The notes under the pieces: model-generated
The model's input: the letters and a program-made list of their open reading frames with translations, nothing else
Told to the model about the DNA's origin: nothing
The model's database searches: none
In this document: positions 15,682 to 23,651 of the stretch, in pieces
How positions within the stretch are numbered: position 1 is the stretch's first letter
How the letters are laid out: every line of letters starts with the position of its first letter
Assembly (NCBI GenBank): GCA_900768015.1
Contig: CAAGBI010000068.1
Location: 1 to 37,187, forward strand
Source: an uncultured Alistipes sp.
GTDB taxonomy: Bacteria > Bacteroidota > Bacteroidia > Bacteroidales > Rikenellaceae
Length of the DNA: 37,187 bases
Direction: 5' to 3'
Made by a program: the position numbers and the translations under genes

Positions 15682-17063
15682 CAAATTTGTTCTATTTCGG
15701 AAATAAAACGCTTTGCCAAGGCATCTGCCTCGGCCATAGTCTTGGCCTCGGTGTAGACGCGGATGATGGGCTCGGTGTTCGACTTGCGAAGGTGTACCCA
15801 GTTTTCGGCAAAGTCTATCTTTACGCCATCAATATCGTTGACCTTCTCGTTTGAGTATCTGCTCTTTATGGTCTCAAGTATGAGGTCCACATTAATCTCG
15901 GGTGTAAGTTCAATCTTGTTCTTCGATGCGAAGTATGCAGGGTATGTCTTACGCAACTCCGACATAGTTATGTTGAGGCCTGCGAAATAGGTCAAAAACA
16001 GAGCGACGCCAACCAGCGCATCGCGGCCATAGTGCAACTCGGGATAGATGACGCCACCGTTACCCTCACCGCCAATAACTGCTCCTGTATCTTTCATTTT
16101 TTTGACCACATTTACCTCGCCCACGGCAGCGGCAGCATAGGTGCAGCCCTCGTAGCGTGAGGTGACATCGCTAAGTGCGCGTGACGACGACAAATTAGAG
16201 ACCGTGTTACCCTTCGTATGCTTCAAAACATAGTCCGCTACAGCCACCAGTGTGTACTCCTCAACAAACATCTCGCCATTCTCCATTACAAATGCCAAGC
16301 GATCTACATCGGGGTCTACGACGATGCCGAGGTCGGCACCCTCTTTGCGTATAACCTCCGAGATCTCGGTGAGGTTCTCGGGTAGTGGCTCGGGGTTGTG
16401 TGCGAATTCGCCTGTGGGGTCGCAGTTAAGCTCCACGACCTCGCAGCCCAACTCCTTCAAAAGTGCGGGTATGACAACGCCACCAACAGAGTTTACGGCA
16501 TCTACCACAACCTTGAACTTGCGCTGGCGTACAGCCTCGACATTCACAAGCGGTAACGCCAAGACCTGCTCTATGTGCTTCGAGTTAAAATCCTCGCGGC
16601 GGATGACCCTGCCTATGTGGTCGATGGTGGGGTAGTCCCACGCCATCTCCTCGGCCATTGCGAGCACCTCCTTACCCTCGGCATCATCGAGGAACTCGCC
16701 GCGCTCGTTCAAAAGCTTGAGGGCGTTCCACTGGCGGGGGTTGTGCGAGGCGGTGATGATGATGCCGCCATCGGCCTTGTAGGTGATAACTGCCATCTCG
16801 GTGCCAGGGGTCGTGCAGAGACCCACATTGATGACATCTACACCGCAGCCGAGCAGCGTGCCCTCGACTAAGGAGTCAACCATAGAGCCCGAGATGCGGG
16901 CATCGCGACCTACGACGATTGTGATGCGCTTGTCGGGATTCTTATCTTTGATAAGGCGTGAGTATGCCGTAGTGAACTTGACGATGTCTATGGGTGTGAG
17001 GTTGTCGGCGGGGCGGCCACCAATAGTGCCACGGATGCCTGATATAGATTTAATGAGTGTCAT
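15672..17063 (-). CDS. glmM: Phosphoglucosamine mutase-like phosphohexomutase
   Basis: Interconverts hexosamine or hexose 6- and 1-phosphates; in Bacteroidetes proteins of this type are usually assigned as GlmM, feeding UDP-GlcNAc for peptidoglycan and LPS. It has 463 residues. The four-domain phosphohexomutase pattern is visible: SGIRGTIGG start (8-16), GIIITASHNPRQWNALKLL with the phospho-serine (near 100), metal loop DPDVDRLAFV (about 240-250), sugar loop GGEGNGGVIYP (about 320-330) and the C-terminal phosphate loop RKSNTEPIIRVYTEA. Phosphomannomutase or phosphoglucomutase specificity cannot be excluded. The gene is divergent from the nucleoside phosphorylase gene, and its last codons are part of a tandem repeat. 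Confidence 0.88.
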   Translation of the reverse strand: MTLIKSISGIRGTIGGRPADNLTPIDIVKFTTAYSRLIKDKNPDKRITIVVGRDARISGSMVDSLVEGTLLGCGVDVINVGLCTTPGTEMAVITYKADGGIIITASHNPRQWNALKLLNERGEFLDDAEGKEVLAMAEEMAWDYPTIDHIGRVIRREDFNSKHIEQVLALPLVNVEAVRQRKFKVVVDAVNSVGGVVIPALLKELGCEVVELNCDPTGEFAHNPEPLPENLTEISEVIRKEGADLGIVVDPDVDRLAFVMENGEMFVEEYTLVAVADYVLKHTKGNTVSNLSSSRALSDVTSRYEGCTYAAAAVGEVNVVKKMKDTGAVIGGEGNGGVIYPELHYGRDALVGVALFLTYFAGLNITMSELRKTYPAYFASKNKIELTPEINVDLILETIKSRYSNEKVNDIDGVKIDFAENWVHLRKSNTEPIIRVYTEAKTMAEADALAKRFISEIEQICKA

Positions 17064-17109
17064 TATGGTTAAATTATTATAGTCACATGTCTAAAAAATC
17101 GCAAAAGAT

Positions 17110-17140
17110 TTTGCTATTTCCTACAAAATTATTAATTTTA
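17110..17140 (+). promoter_or_regulatory. Promoter for the nucleoside phosphorylase gene, overlapping a possible divergent glmM promoter
   Basis: TTTG (17110-17113), 19 bases, then TAATTTTA (17133-17140), seven of eight to TAnnTTTG. On the opposite strand TAATTTTG (17131-17124) is a full -7 match directed to glmM, though its upstream box reads TTTT. The two -7 boxes are back to back, so transcription from one would probably hinder the other. Confidence 0.5.
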
Positions 17141-17182
17141 CGCGAATATTAAAAATAAATTGTGTATAAATTATTTCGAGAT

Positions 17183-18058
17183 ATGAGAACGATACCCTCT
17201 TCTGAGCTGATTATCAATGGAGATGGCTCGATTTTCCATCTTCATCTCAAGCCCGAACAATTGGCCGATGTAGTCATCCTTGTGGGTGATCCTGGCCGCG
17301 TGGCTATGATTGCCGAATATTTCGACGAGAAGGAGTGCGAGGTGGCAAACCGCGAGTTCCTCACCGTGACGGGAACTTACAAGGGTAAGCGCATGACGGT
17401 AATGTCAACGGGTATCGGCATCGGTAATATCGACATCTGCGTCACGGAGCTCGATGCTCTTGCAAACATCGACTTCGAGACTCGACAGGTAAAGCCCGAG
17501 TTCCGTCAGTTGACCCTCGTGCGCCTCGGTACTTCGGGCGCTATACAGCAGGATATAGAGGTGGGTGAGGTAATCTTCGCCCGCACATCACTCGGCTTCG
17601 ATGGTCTGCTTTCGTACTACGCTGGCCGCGATAGCGTATGTGACCTCGCCCTTGAGGAGGCATTCGCGGAGCATACGGCGTGGGATAAGAAGCTCCCCGC
17701 CCCCTACTTTGTAGATGCCCACAAGGAGCTTTGCGAACTCTTTGCGGACTCCACACGCGAGGGTATCGCCATTGCTGCCCCAGGCTTCTATGCGCCACAG
17801 GGCCGCTGGGTGCGCCTCCAGCCACACGACATGAAACTTAACGAGAAGATTGAGTCGTTCCGCTTTGGCGAGCGCCGCATCACGAACTTCGAGATGGAGG
17901 GCTCGGCACTCGCGGGTCTCGCGGCACTCATGGGTCACCGTGCAGCGACCATCTGTACCATCATCGCGCAGCGCGTGGCGAAGAATGCCTGCACCGACTA
18001 CAAACCCTTTGTGCGCCGCATGATTGAGATGGCGTTGGACAAGCTTGCTTCGTTGTGA
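17183..18058 (+). CDS. Nucleoside phosphorylase (PNP/UDP family)
   Basis: Phosphorolytic cleavage of nucleosides to base and (deoxy)ribose-1-phosphate for salvage, most like uridine phosphorylases. The ATG at 17183 gives 291 residues; a GTG seven codons upstream is possible but less likely. Motifs are VILVGDPGRVAMIAEYFD (phosphate site, about 30-47), VMSTGIGIGNIDICVTEL, VRLGTSGAIQ (phosphate/ribose site) and NFEMEGSALAGLAALMG (ribose-binding Met-Glu, about 234-250). Its last 11 bases, including the stop codon, form part of the left arm of a structured repeat. The promoter at 17110-17140 leaves a leader of roughly 40 bases. Confidence 0.88.
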   Translation: MRTIPSSELIINGDGSIFHLHLKPEQLADVVILVGDPGRVAMIAEYFDEKECEVANREFLTVTGTYKGKRMTVMSTGIGIGNIDICVTELDALANIDFETRQVKPEFRQLTLVRLGTSGAIQQDIEVGEVIFARTSLGFDGLLSYYAGRDSVCDLALEEAFAEHTAWDKKLPAPYFVDAHKELCELFADSTREGIAIAAPGFYAPQGRWVRLQPHDMKLNEKIESFRFGERRITNFEMEGSALAGLAALMGHRAATICTIIAQRVAKNACTDYKPFVRRMIEMALDKLASL

Positions 18059-18173
18059 TAAGTGGCTATATGCAGCATCTGGCTTGCCCGAGAAATGCTC
18101 ATTTACGCTTTGGTAAACTCCGCTTTCTCGGTCTGTGACCATCTGCCACATCTCACCACTTCTGACAACGAAG
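18048..18173 (+). repeat. Stop-adjacent structured repeat, copy C (after nucleoside phosphorylase)
   Basis: The left arm CTTCGTTGTGATAAGTGG (18048-18065) overlaps the last codons and stop (18056-18058) of the gene. It pairs with CCACTTCTGACAACGAAG (18156-18173), 16 of 18, keeping the T:C mismatch. The central hairpin (18088-18131) has perfect arms CCGAGAAA/TTTCTCGG, an internal loop TGCTCA/CTCCGC and an inner stem TTTAC/GTAAA, matching the subtype at 2985. CATCT motifs flank both sides. It ends 47 bases before dnaN. Confidence 0.82.
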
Positions 18174-18220
18174 AGTGAACAAGAATAAAATTAATTAAAA
18201 CAAAAAATAGACTTTAGATT

Positions 18221-19348
18221 ATGAAATTTACAGTATCAAGCTCAGCATTGCTGTCGCTACTCGCAACAACTGGTAAGGTTATCAGCAACAAGAACACACT
18301 CCCCATCCTCGACTACTTCCTCATGGAGCTTAAGGGCGAGGAGCTCACCGTTACAACCTCTGACCTCGAGACAACCATCATCGGCCACCTCAAGGTTGAG
18401 AGTGTAGAGCGCGAGGGCGTTATCGCAGCACCTGCAAAGCTTATGCTCGACTCACTCAAGGAGTTCCCCGAGATGCCCCTCGAGTTCGAGGTGAACGACA
18501 CTACATGGGAGATTAAGGTTAAGTGGACAAGCGGCTCGCTCTCTATCCCTGGCGCAAGCGCTGTTAGCTACCCCGCAATGCCCGCAATCGGTGCAGAGTG
18601 CAAAGATATTCTCCTCGATGTAGACATGCTCATCGCGGGCATCAACAAGACAATCTTCGCAACGGCTGACGACGAGCTCCGCCCCGTGATGAACGGCGTG
18701 TACTTCAACTTCGAGCAGGGCAAACTTACCTTCGTAGCTACAGATGCTCACAAGCTCGTGCGCTCAATGGTTGAGTGCCCCGATGTAGACTTCAACGCAT
18801 CGTTCATCCTTCCCAAGAAGCCCGCAAACCTTCTCAAGGGCGTGTTGCTCAAGGAGGAGGAACCTATCCGCGTGATGTTCGACGCTAAGAATGTGACATT
18901 CGAGCTCAAGAACCACAAGCTCGTATGCCGCCTTATCGAGGGTAACTACCCCAACTACAACGCCGTTATCCCCTCGGCAAACCCCAACAAGGTGCTCGTA
19001 GACCGCGTAGAGCTCCTCAACGGCATCAAGCGTGTGGCGGTATGTTCTAACCCCACAACAAACCTCATCCGCATGGACATCGCGTCAAACCGCATCTCCC
19101 TCGCGGCACAGGATATCGACTTCTCAGTATCTGCTAACGAGACTATCTCTTGCAGCTACGATGGCAACCCCGTGACTATCGGCTTCAAGTCAACATTCCT
19201 CGTTGAGATTCTCTCAAACATCGATACCCCCACCGTTATGATCGAGCTTGCCGACTCAACACGCGCAGGTGTCTTCAAGCCCGTGTACGACGACAAGCAC
19301 GCAGGCGAGGTGTTGATGCTACTTATGCCAATGATGATCAACGCATAG
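18221..19348 (+). CDS. dnaN: DNA polymerase III beta subunit (sliding clamp)
   Basis: Forms the ring-shaped dimer that tethers DNA polymerase III to the template. It has 375 residues in three clamp domains, with the start MKFTVSSSALLSLLATTGKV, NTLPILDYFLMEL, VTTSDLETTI, then the FVATDAHKLVRS segment (about 170) and the C-terminal HAGEVLMLLMPMMIN tail typical of the family (usually ending in P-M-R/K). It is not next to dnaA, unlike the arrangement in many bacteria. Both sides carry structured repeats: one ends 47 bases upstream and another begins at the base after its stop. No strong SD is seen; the leader is A/T-rich. Confidence 0.97.
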   Translation: MKFTVSSSALLSLLATTGKVISNKNTLPILDYFLMELKGEELTVTTSDLETTIIGHLKVESVEREGVIAAPAKLMLDSLKEFPEMPLEFEVNDTTWEIKVKWTSGSLSIPGASAVSYPAMPAIGAECKDILLDVDMLIAGINKTIFATADDELRPVMNGVYFNFEQGKLTFVATDAHKLVRSMVECPDVDFNASFILPKKPANLLKGVLLKEEEPIRVMFDAKNVTFELKNHKLVCRLIEGNYPNYNAVIPSANPNKVLVDRVELLNGIKRVAVCSNPTTNLIRMDIASNRISLAAQDIDFSVSANETISCSYDGNPVTIGFKSTFLVEILSNIDTPTVMIELADSTRAGVFKPVYDDKHAGEVLMLLMPMMINA

Positions 19349-19471
19349 TTTGTTGTGATAAGGGGGCATCTGCGGTGCCAAGCTCATTGCCACGAATGGG
19401 AAATACGCCAAGTATGTCCCATCCGTGTCAATTTCGACTTGACATCGCATCTACCCCCTTCTAACAACAAA
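19349..19471 (+). repeat. Stop-adjacent structured repeat, copy A (after dnaN)
   Basis: The left arm TTTGTTGTGATAAGGGGG (19349-19366) begins at the base after the dnaN stop. It pairs with CCCCCTTCTAACAACAAA (19454-19471), 16 of 18, with the T:C mismatch kept. GGCATCTGC and GCATCTA flank the central hairpin (19391-19427), whose arms CACG-A-ATGGGA and TCCCAT-C-CGTG keep the A:C mismatch of copies at 1 and 12493 and whose apex is TACGCCAAGTA. Length is 123 bp. There is no T-run, so it is not a classic intrinsic terminator. Confidence 0.83.
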
Positions 19472-19498
19472 CTTGAAACGAAAGGTCGTTTAGTGAGA

Positions 19499-19580
19499 TT
19501 AGAGAATTTAGGGAGGGTAGGGAGATTAGTGTGTCTCTATCTCGATTCCCTAAGTTCCTTAATTTCCCTAAATTTCCTAA
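19499..19580. repeat. Imperfect purine/pyrimidine inverted repeat before the exonuclease gene
   Basis: A purine-rich stretch with AATTTAGGGA-type units (19499-19525) faces a pyrimidine-rich stretch with TTCCCTAA and TTTCCCTAAATTTCC (19546-19580). They can fold into one long imperfect hairpin with a loop of about 20 bases. The units look like a degenerate minisatellite. It lies between the repeat after dnaN and the gene at 19625. Function unknown. Confidence 0.6.
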
Positions 19581-19624
19581 ACCCCCAACCATAAACAGCC
19601 AACGGACTAAAACTCCATACAACA

Positions 19625-20386
19625 ATGAATCTAAAACTTAAGCGTCCCATAATATTTTTCGACCTCGAGACAACAGGCGTGGATACTGCACACGACCGCA
19701 TCGTGGAGATATCGATGGTAAAGGTTGAGCCCGATGGCTCGAAGCAGGTCAAAACACGACGCATAAACCCCGAGATGCCCATCCCCGCAGAGGCAACAGC
19801 CGTGCATGGCATAACCGACGAGGATGTTAAGGGTGAGCCTACATTCAAGCAGATAGCAAAGTCGTTGGCTAAGTTTATCGAGGGTTGCGACTTTGGTGGC
19901 TTCAACTCAAACCGCTTCGACTTGCCCATGCTCGTGGAGGAGTTTATGCGCGCAGAGGTAGATGTAGACTTCCGCAAGCGTAAGTTTGTGGATGTGCAGA
20001 ACATCTTCCACAAGAAGGAGCAGCGCACACTCGTTGCGGCATACAAATTCTACTGCGACAAGGACCTCGAGAATGCCCACTCGGCAGAGGCCGACACACT
20101 CGCGACATACGAGGTGCTCGAGGCGCAGATTGAGCGTTATGGCGACATCGGAGATACTATCGAGGAGCTCGCCGCGTTCTCTACACATGGCGAGGTGGTG
20201 GACTTCGCGGGTCGCATAGGACTGAACGACAAGGGTGAGGAGATATTTACCTTTGGCAAGTACAAGGGCCGCAAGGTGGAGGATATCTTCCGCGACGAGC
20301 CCAGCTACTACTCGTGGATGATGCAGGGCGACTTCCCGCTCTACACCAAGAAGGTTATCACCGAGATACGCCTACGCATAAAGTAG
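19625..20386 (+). CDS. DnaQ-like DEDDh 3'-5' exonuclease
   Basis: A 253-residue exonuclease of the epsilon/RNase T superfamily, removing nucleotides from DNA 3' ends. Exo I is FFDLETTG (Asp13, Glu15), Exo II is NSNRFDLPML (Asp99), Exo III is HSAEADTLATYE (His152, Asp157), giving the full DEDDh set. After residue ~195 an extra module reads FTFGKYKGRKVEDIF...YYSWMMQGDFPLYTK, resembling the DUF3820-type FGKYKG motif, as in other Bacteroidetes exonucleases of this size. Whether it serves as the replicative proofreading subunit or a repair exonuclease cannot be told; closeness to dnaN suggests replication or repair. It is followed 29 bases later by the LysM gene. Confidence 0.9.
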   Translation: MNLKLKRPIIFFDLETTGVDTAHDRIVEISMVKVEPDGSKQVKTRRINPEMPIPAEATAVHGITDEDVKGEPTFKQIAKSLAKFIEGCDFGGFNSNRFDLPMLVEEFMRAEVDVDFRKRKFVDVQNIFHKKEQRTLVAAYKFYCDKDLENAHSAEADTLATYEVLEAQIERYGDIGDTIEELAAFSTHGEVVDFAGRIGLNDKGEEIFTFGKYKGRKVEDIFRDEPSYYSWMMQGDFPLYTKKVITEIRLRIK

Positions 20387-20415
20387 CGGGGCGATAAAAC
20401 TTTAATAGACTAAGG

Positions 20416-22185
20416 ATGAAACGACTACGACTCATACTTGTTGCGCTGGCCATGGTGCTCGTTACGGCGGCCATGGCTACTGAGCCCTCGAAGACTACCG
20501 TGAGGTATCAGGGCAAGAAGTACTATGTCCACAGGGTTAAGGAGGGCGACACAATATACTCCCTCTCGCAGGTATATGGCGTGAGCCAGGAATCGATAAT
20601 CGAGGTTAACGGCATCAAGGACAACGAGATACGCCTTGGCTCGATGCTCTATGTGCCCCATGTCGAGGGTAACAGCGAGGCCGAAGCTGAGAAGGAGGAG
20701 AAGGCGCAGTCAAAGAGCGAGAAAAAGCGAGGTAAGAGCTCTAAAATTGTGGCCCAGGAGAGCGATGTGCATATTGTCGTTGCGGGCGAAACGCTCTACT
20801 CGCTATCGCGCAAGTATGGCCTTGCCGAGCAGGAGCTCCTCGACCTTAACAGCCTCAAGGACCACACCGACATCAAGGCGGGCATGATGCTCCGCGTGAA
20901 GAAGAGCGCCGATAACGAGGCACGCTCAAACGAGGGCGATGACTTAAACAGTGGTGGCGCAAGTGGTAGCGATGATAGCGGTAACGAGGTCAATGTGGGT
21001 CGGGAGGATGTATCATCCGTAGAGGGTGAGCAGAGTGACAATGTTGAGGCGAGCGAGGTGGACGAGGCGTTGCAGGAGGGCGGAGAGGCGGAGACGGAGT
21101 TCGCACAGCCAGCCTTTGCAGCGGTTACGCCCAACACCATGTTGCGCGTGACGCTGCTTCTGCCGTTCCATGCGCGTGGCGAGGCAAAGGAGAATATCGT
21201 GGATTTCTACCGCGGTGTGCTCCTTGCTATGGAGGACCTCAAGAGTGCGGGTTACTCCATAGAGCTTACGGTGCTCGACACCAAGCGTAATGCCGAGCAT
21301 ATCAGCGATATGATAGAGTATGGCGAGCTCGACACGCAGCTTATCATAGGCCCAGCATATAGCGAGGAGTTTTCGCCCTTGCTCGCGTATGCCGAGGAGC
21401 GTAACATCCCCGTGGTCTCTCCGTTGCAGTATGTGGACTACGCAAGCCCCGTGCTCTTCAATATGCCTGCGCCCCAGAGCCTTAAGGGTGAGGGTGTAGC
21501 GGGATTGCTCGACGGCAGCCGCGAGGTGGTCAAGATATACGCCTCAAACAACGACTCGGCATTTATCAACGAGGTGAACACTGTTGCTACAAACACCACG
21601 GAGATAAGACTTAACTACCGCTTCGACCGCGGCTCATACTTCTATACGCGCAATAGCGATGGCACGAGTGGCTCTTTGGTAGACATCGAGGAGCTTATGC
21701 GCACACATGGCGAGAAGGTCTTTGTGGTTATGGCATCCGCAGCGACAGATGTAGACCGCATCCTTACGACGCTTGCATCTACAAAGTCTTCGATACGCGG
21801 CCGTGGCCTGACATATGGCGACTATATGGTAGTCGGCAACCGCGAGTGGCTCAAGATGGCAAACATCGATAGCGACATCTTCTTCCACAACGATGTTGTC
21901 TTTGTCGTGCCCTACTACGCTAACCGCATAGACGAGGCTGTGCGCCTCTTTGATGGCAGATATATCACAAGCTACAACGCTCTGCCCTCGCGTACATCGT
22001 ACCGAGGCTACGACGCTGCGATGATATTCTGTCGCATGATGTATGAGGGCTTCGAGGGCTTCCTCGGTAAGACCCTGACGCCACTGACTACGCCCTACCG
22101 CTTCGAGTATCTCGATGGCTCATACACAAATACCAACTGGGTGCGTCAGCACTACCGCCACGACTCGAAGATAGTTGTCGAGTAG
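20416..22185 (+). CDS. LysM protein with periplasmic-binding-protein-like domain
   Basis: A 589-residue exported protein. An N-terminal signal peptide (1-21, ending near AMA) is followed by LysM 1 (36-81, YYVHRVKEGDTIYSLSQVYG), a Lys/Glu-rich linker, LysM 2 (118-163, HIVVAGETLYSLSRKYG), and an acidic Ser/Asp/Glu linker (about 165-235). The last ~350 residues resemble a type I periplasmic binding fold, with LRVTLLLPFH, FYRGVLLAMEDLKSAG, LIIGPAYSEEFSPLL and IPVVSPLQY. LysM modules bind peptidoglycan; the C-terminal domain resembles LpoA-like or amino-acid-binding proteins. A role in cell-wall synthesis control is inference. The stop is 19 bases before rex. Confidence 0.85.
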   Translation: MKRLRLILVALAMVLVTAAMATEPSKTTVRYQGKKYYVHRVKEGDTIYSLSQVYGVSQESIIEVNGIKDNEIRLGSMLYVPHVEGNSEAEAEKEEKAQSKSEKKRGKSSKIVAQESDVHIVVAGETLYSLSRKYGLAEQELLDLNSLKDHTDIKAGMMLRVKKSADNEARSNEGDDLNSGGASGSDDSGNEVNVGREDVSSVEGEQSDNVEASEVDEALQEGGEAETEFAQPAFAAVTPNTMLRVTLLLPFHARGEAKENIVDFYRGVLLAMEDLKSAGYSIELTVLDTKRNAEHISDMIEYGELDTQLIIGPAYSEEFSPLLAYAEERNIPVVSPLQYVDYASPVLFNMPAPQSLKGEGVAGLLDGSREVVKIYASNNDSAFINEVNTVATNTTEIRLNYRFDRGSYFYTRNSDGTSGSLVDIEELMRTHGEKVFVVMASAATDVDRILTTLASTKSSIRGRGLTYGDYMVVGNREWLKMANIDSDIFFHNDVVFVVPYYANRIDEAVRLFDGRYITSYNALPSRTSYRGYDAAMIFCRMMYEGFEGFLGKTLTPLTTPYRFEYLDGSYTNTNWVRQHYRHDSKIVVE

Positions 22186-22204
22186 ACCTAAAGCAGACTT
22201 TAAC

Positions 22205-22858
22205 ATGGCAAATAACAATATAACCTCTCCGATACCTGAGAAGACCATCGAGCGCCTAAGCGAGTACCGCCGCACGCTCGTTAAGTGTCACGCCCAGGGT
22301 ATCACACACATCTTCTCGCATGTCCTGGCAGGTATGCACGGCATCACGGCTGTGCAGGTGCGTCGCGACCTTATGCTCATAGGCTTCTCGAGCGATACGA
22401 AGAAGGGCTACGATGTGAAGGTACTCATCGACTTCATCAACAGCATCCTCTACAGTGAGCAGCCCATGAATATGGCAATCATAGGCATGGGTCACCTCGG
22501 CCAGGCGGTAACGAAGTATTTCAACGGCAAGGGCCTCAAGTTGCGTATTACCGCGGCCTTCGATGTCGACCCTAATAAGGTGGGTACAACGATTGATAAC
22601 ATTCCCTGCTACCATATCGACGAGTTCGAGGAGAGAGTAGAGGAGTTGGATATAAGCATCGCCATTGTGTCGTTGCCCACATCGCAGGCGTCATCCTTGG
22701 TGCTGCCCATCATCAATGCGGGCATCAGGGGCGTGCTTAATTTCACCTCTGCACCCCTGAACTTCCCTCAGGGCATCGTCGTTGAGAACTACGATATCAC
22801 AACCCTCCTCGAGAAGGTGGCCTACTTCGTAAAGGTCGCCGAGGAGAGCAACAACTAA
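22205..22858 (+). CDS. rex: Redox-sensing transcriptional repressor Rex
   Basis: Binds NADH/NAD+ and represses fermentation or respiration genes when NADH is low. It has 217 residues from the ATG at 22205; an in-frame ATG at 22175 lies inside the upstream gene and is rejected. The winged-helix domain (about 12-85) has ITAVQVRRDLMLIGF (47-61) and KKGYDVKVLIDFI. The Rossmann domain has MAIIGMGHLGQA (90-101) and a C-terminal swapped helix (TTLLEKVAYFVKVAEE). Natural targets would include ackA/ptb/buk or similar, but I could not find a convincing inverted Rex operator at those promoters. Ten bases separate it from the RibF-like gene, suggesting co-transcription of a redox and flavin pair. Confidence 0.93.
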   Translation: MANNNITSPIPEKTIERLSEYRRTLVKCHAQGITHIFSHVLAGMHGITAVQVRRDLMLIGFSSDTKKGYDVKVLIDFINSILYSEQPMNMAIIGMGHLGQAVTKYFNGKGLKLRITAAFDVDPNKVGTTIDNIPCYHIDEFEERVEELDISIAIVSLPTSQASSLVLPIINAGIRGVLNFTSAPLNFPQGIVVENYDITTLLEKVAYFVKVAEESNN

Positions 22859-22868
22859 CCTCTGACTT

Positions 22869-23618
22869 ATGTTGCAGTACGGCTTCGATACTACGGCAGT
22901 GCCGCGCCGCTCGGTGGTCACCATAGGCTCGTTCGATGGTGTGCACCAGGGGCACCGTGCCCTTTTGGAGCACCTCAAGGCTATGGCCCGGAGGATGGAT
23001 GCCGAGAGTGTCGTTGTCACCTTCGACCCCCACCCCCGCATCGCTATGGGGCGTGCCGAGGGTATGCAGCTGCTCACAACCATCGAGGAGCGCGCCCGAT
23101 TGTTGGATGAGGTGGGCATAGACCGCATGGTCGTTGCGCACTTCGACGATAAGTTCCGCAGCCAGCCCTACGAGAGCTTCGTGCGCGATATGCTTATCGA
23201 GCGCTTGGGCATGGTGGGCATGATTGTGGGGTATAACCACCGCCTCGGGCGTGGTAGCGAGGGTAACTTCGATAAGTTGCAACCTCTGGCTGCGGAGTGC
23301 GGCTTTGAGCTTGAGTGCGTGGCACAACATAGGGAGGATGGCGAGGATAAGGTTAGCTCTACGGTTGTGCGCAATGTCATCGCCGAGGGCGATATGGAGC
23401 GTGCCGCGCGCCTCTTGGGTGCACGCTATATGCTCTCGGGTGTGGCTAATGAGGGCGCCATCGCTGCTATTGATGACTATAAGATGCTGCCCCCATCGGG
23501 CGAGTATCGTTGTAGCGTGGAGTGCGAGGGTGTTACCATCCCTGCAATCCTGAAAATCGTAGACCGCACCGCCACACTCTCGGCTGGTATCAGCGGCCGC
23601 GTAATCGTGATTTTTTAA
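22869..23618 (+). CDS. RibF-like FAD synthetase domain protein lacking a recognisable riboflavin kinase domain
   Basis: A 249-residue protein related to bifunctional RibF (about 310). The FMN adenylyltransferase domain is complete in its motifs: TIGSFDGVHQGH (18-29, HxGH-like), TFDPHPR (51-57), VGYNHRLGRGSEGNFDKL (120-137) and SSTVVRNVI (163-171). After LLGARYMLSG (182-191), where RibF normally has a GRxxGFPTAN motif and a full kinase barrel, only about 58 residues remain, with LPPSGEYRCSV the sole kinase-like remnant and no GFPTAN. It should therefore make FAD from FMN at most, or have another nucleotidyl transfer role. A separate riboflavin kinase or full RibF would be needed elsewhere. Likely co-transcribed with rex. 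Confidence 0.8.
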   Translation: MLQYGFDTTAVPRRSVVTIGSFDGVHQGHRALLEHLKAMARRMDAESVVVTFDPHPRIAMGRAEGMQLLTTIEERARLLDEVGIDRMVVAHFDDKFRSQPYESFVRDMLIERLGMVGMIVGYNHRLGRGSEGNFDKLQPLAAECGFELECVAQHREDGEDKVSSTVVRNVIAEGDMERAARLLGARYMLSGVANEGAIAAIDDYKMLPPSGEYRCSVECEGVTIPAILKIVDRTATLSAGISGRVIVIF

Positions 23619-23651
23619 TACTACAAATGTGGTAATCAATATATTATAGCT

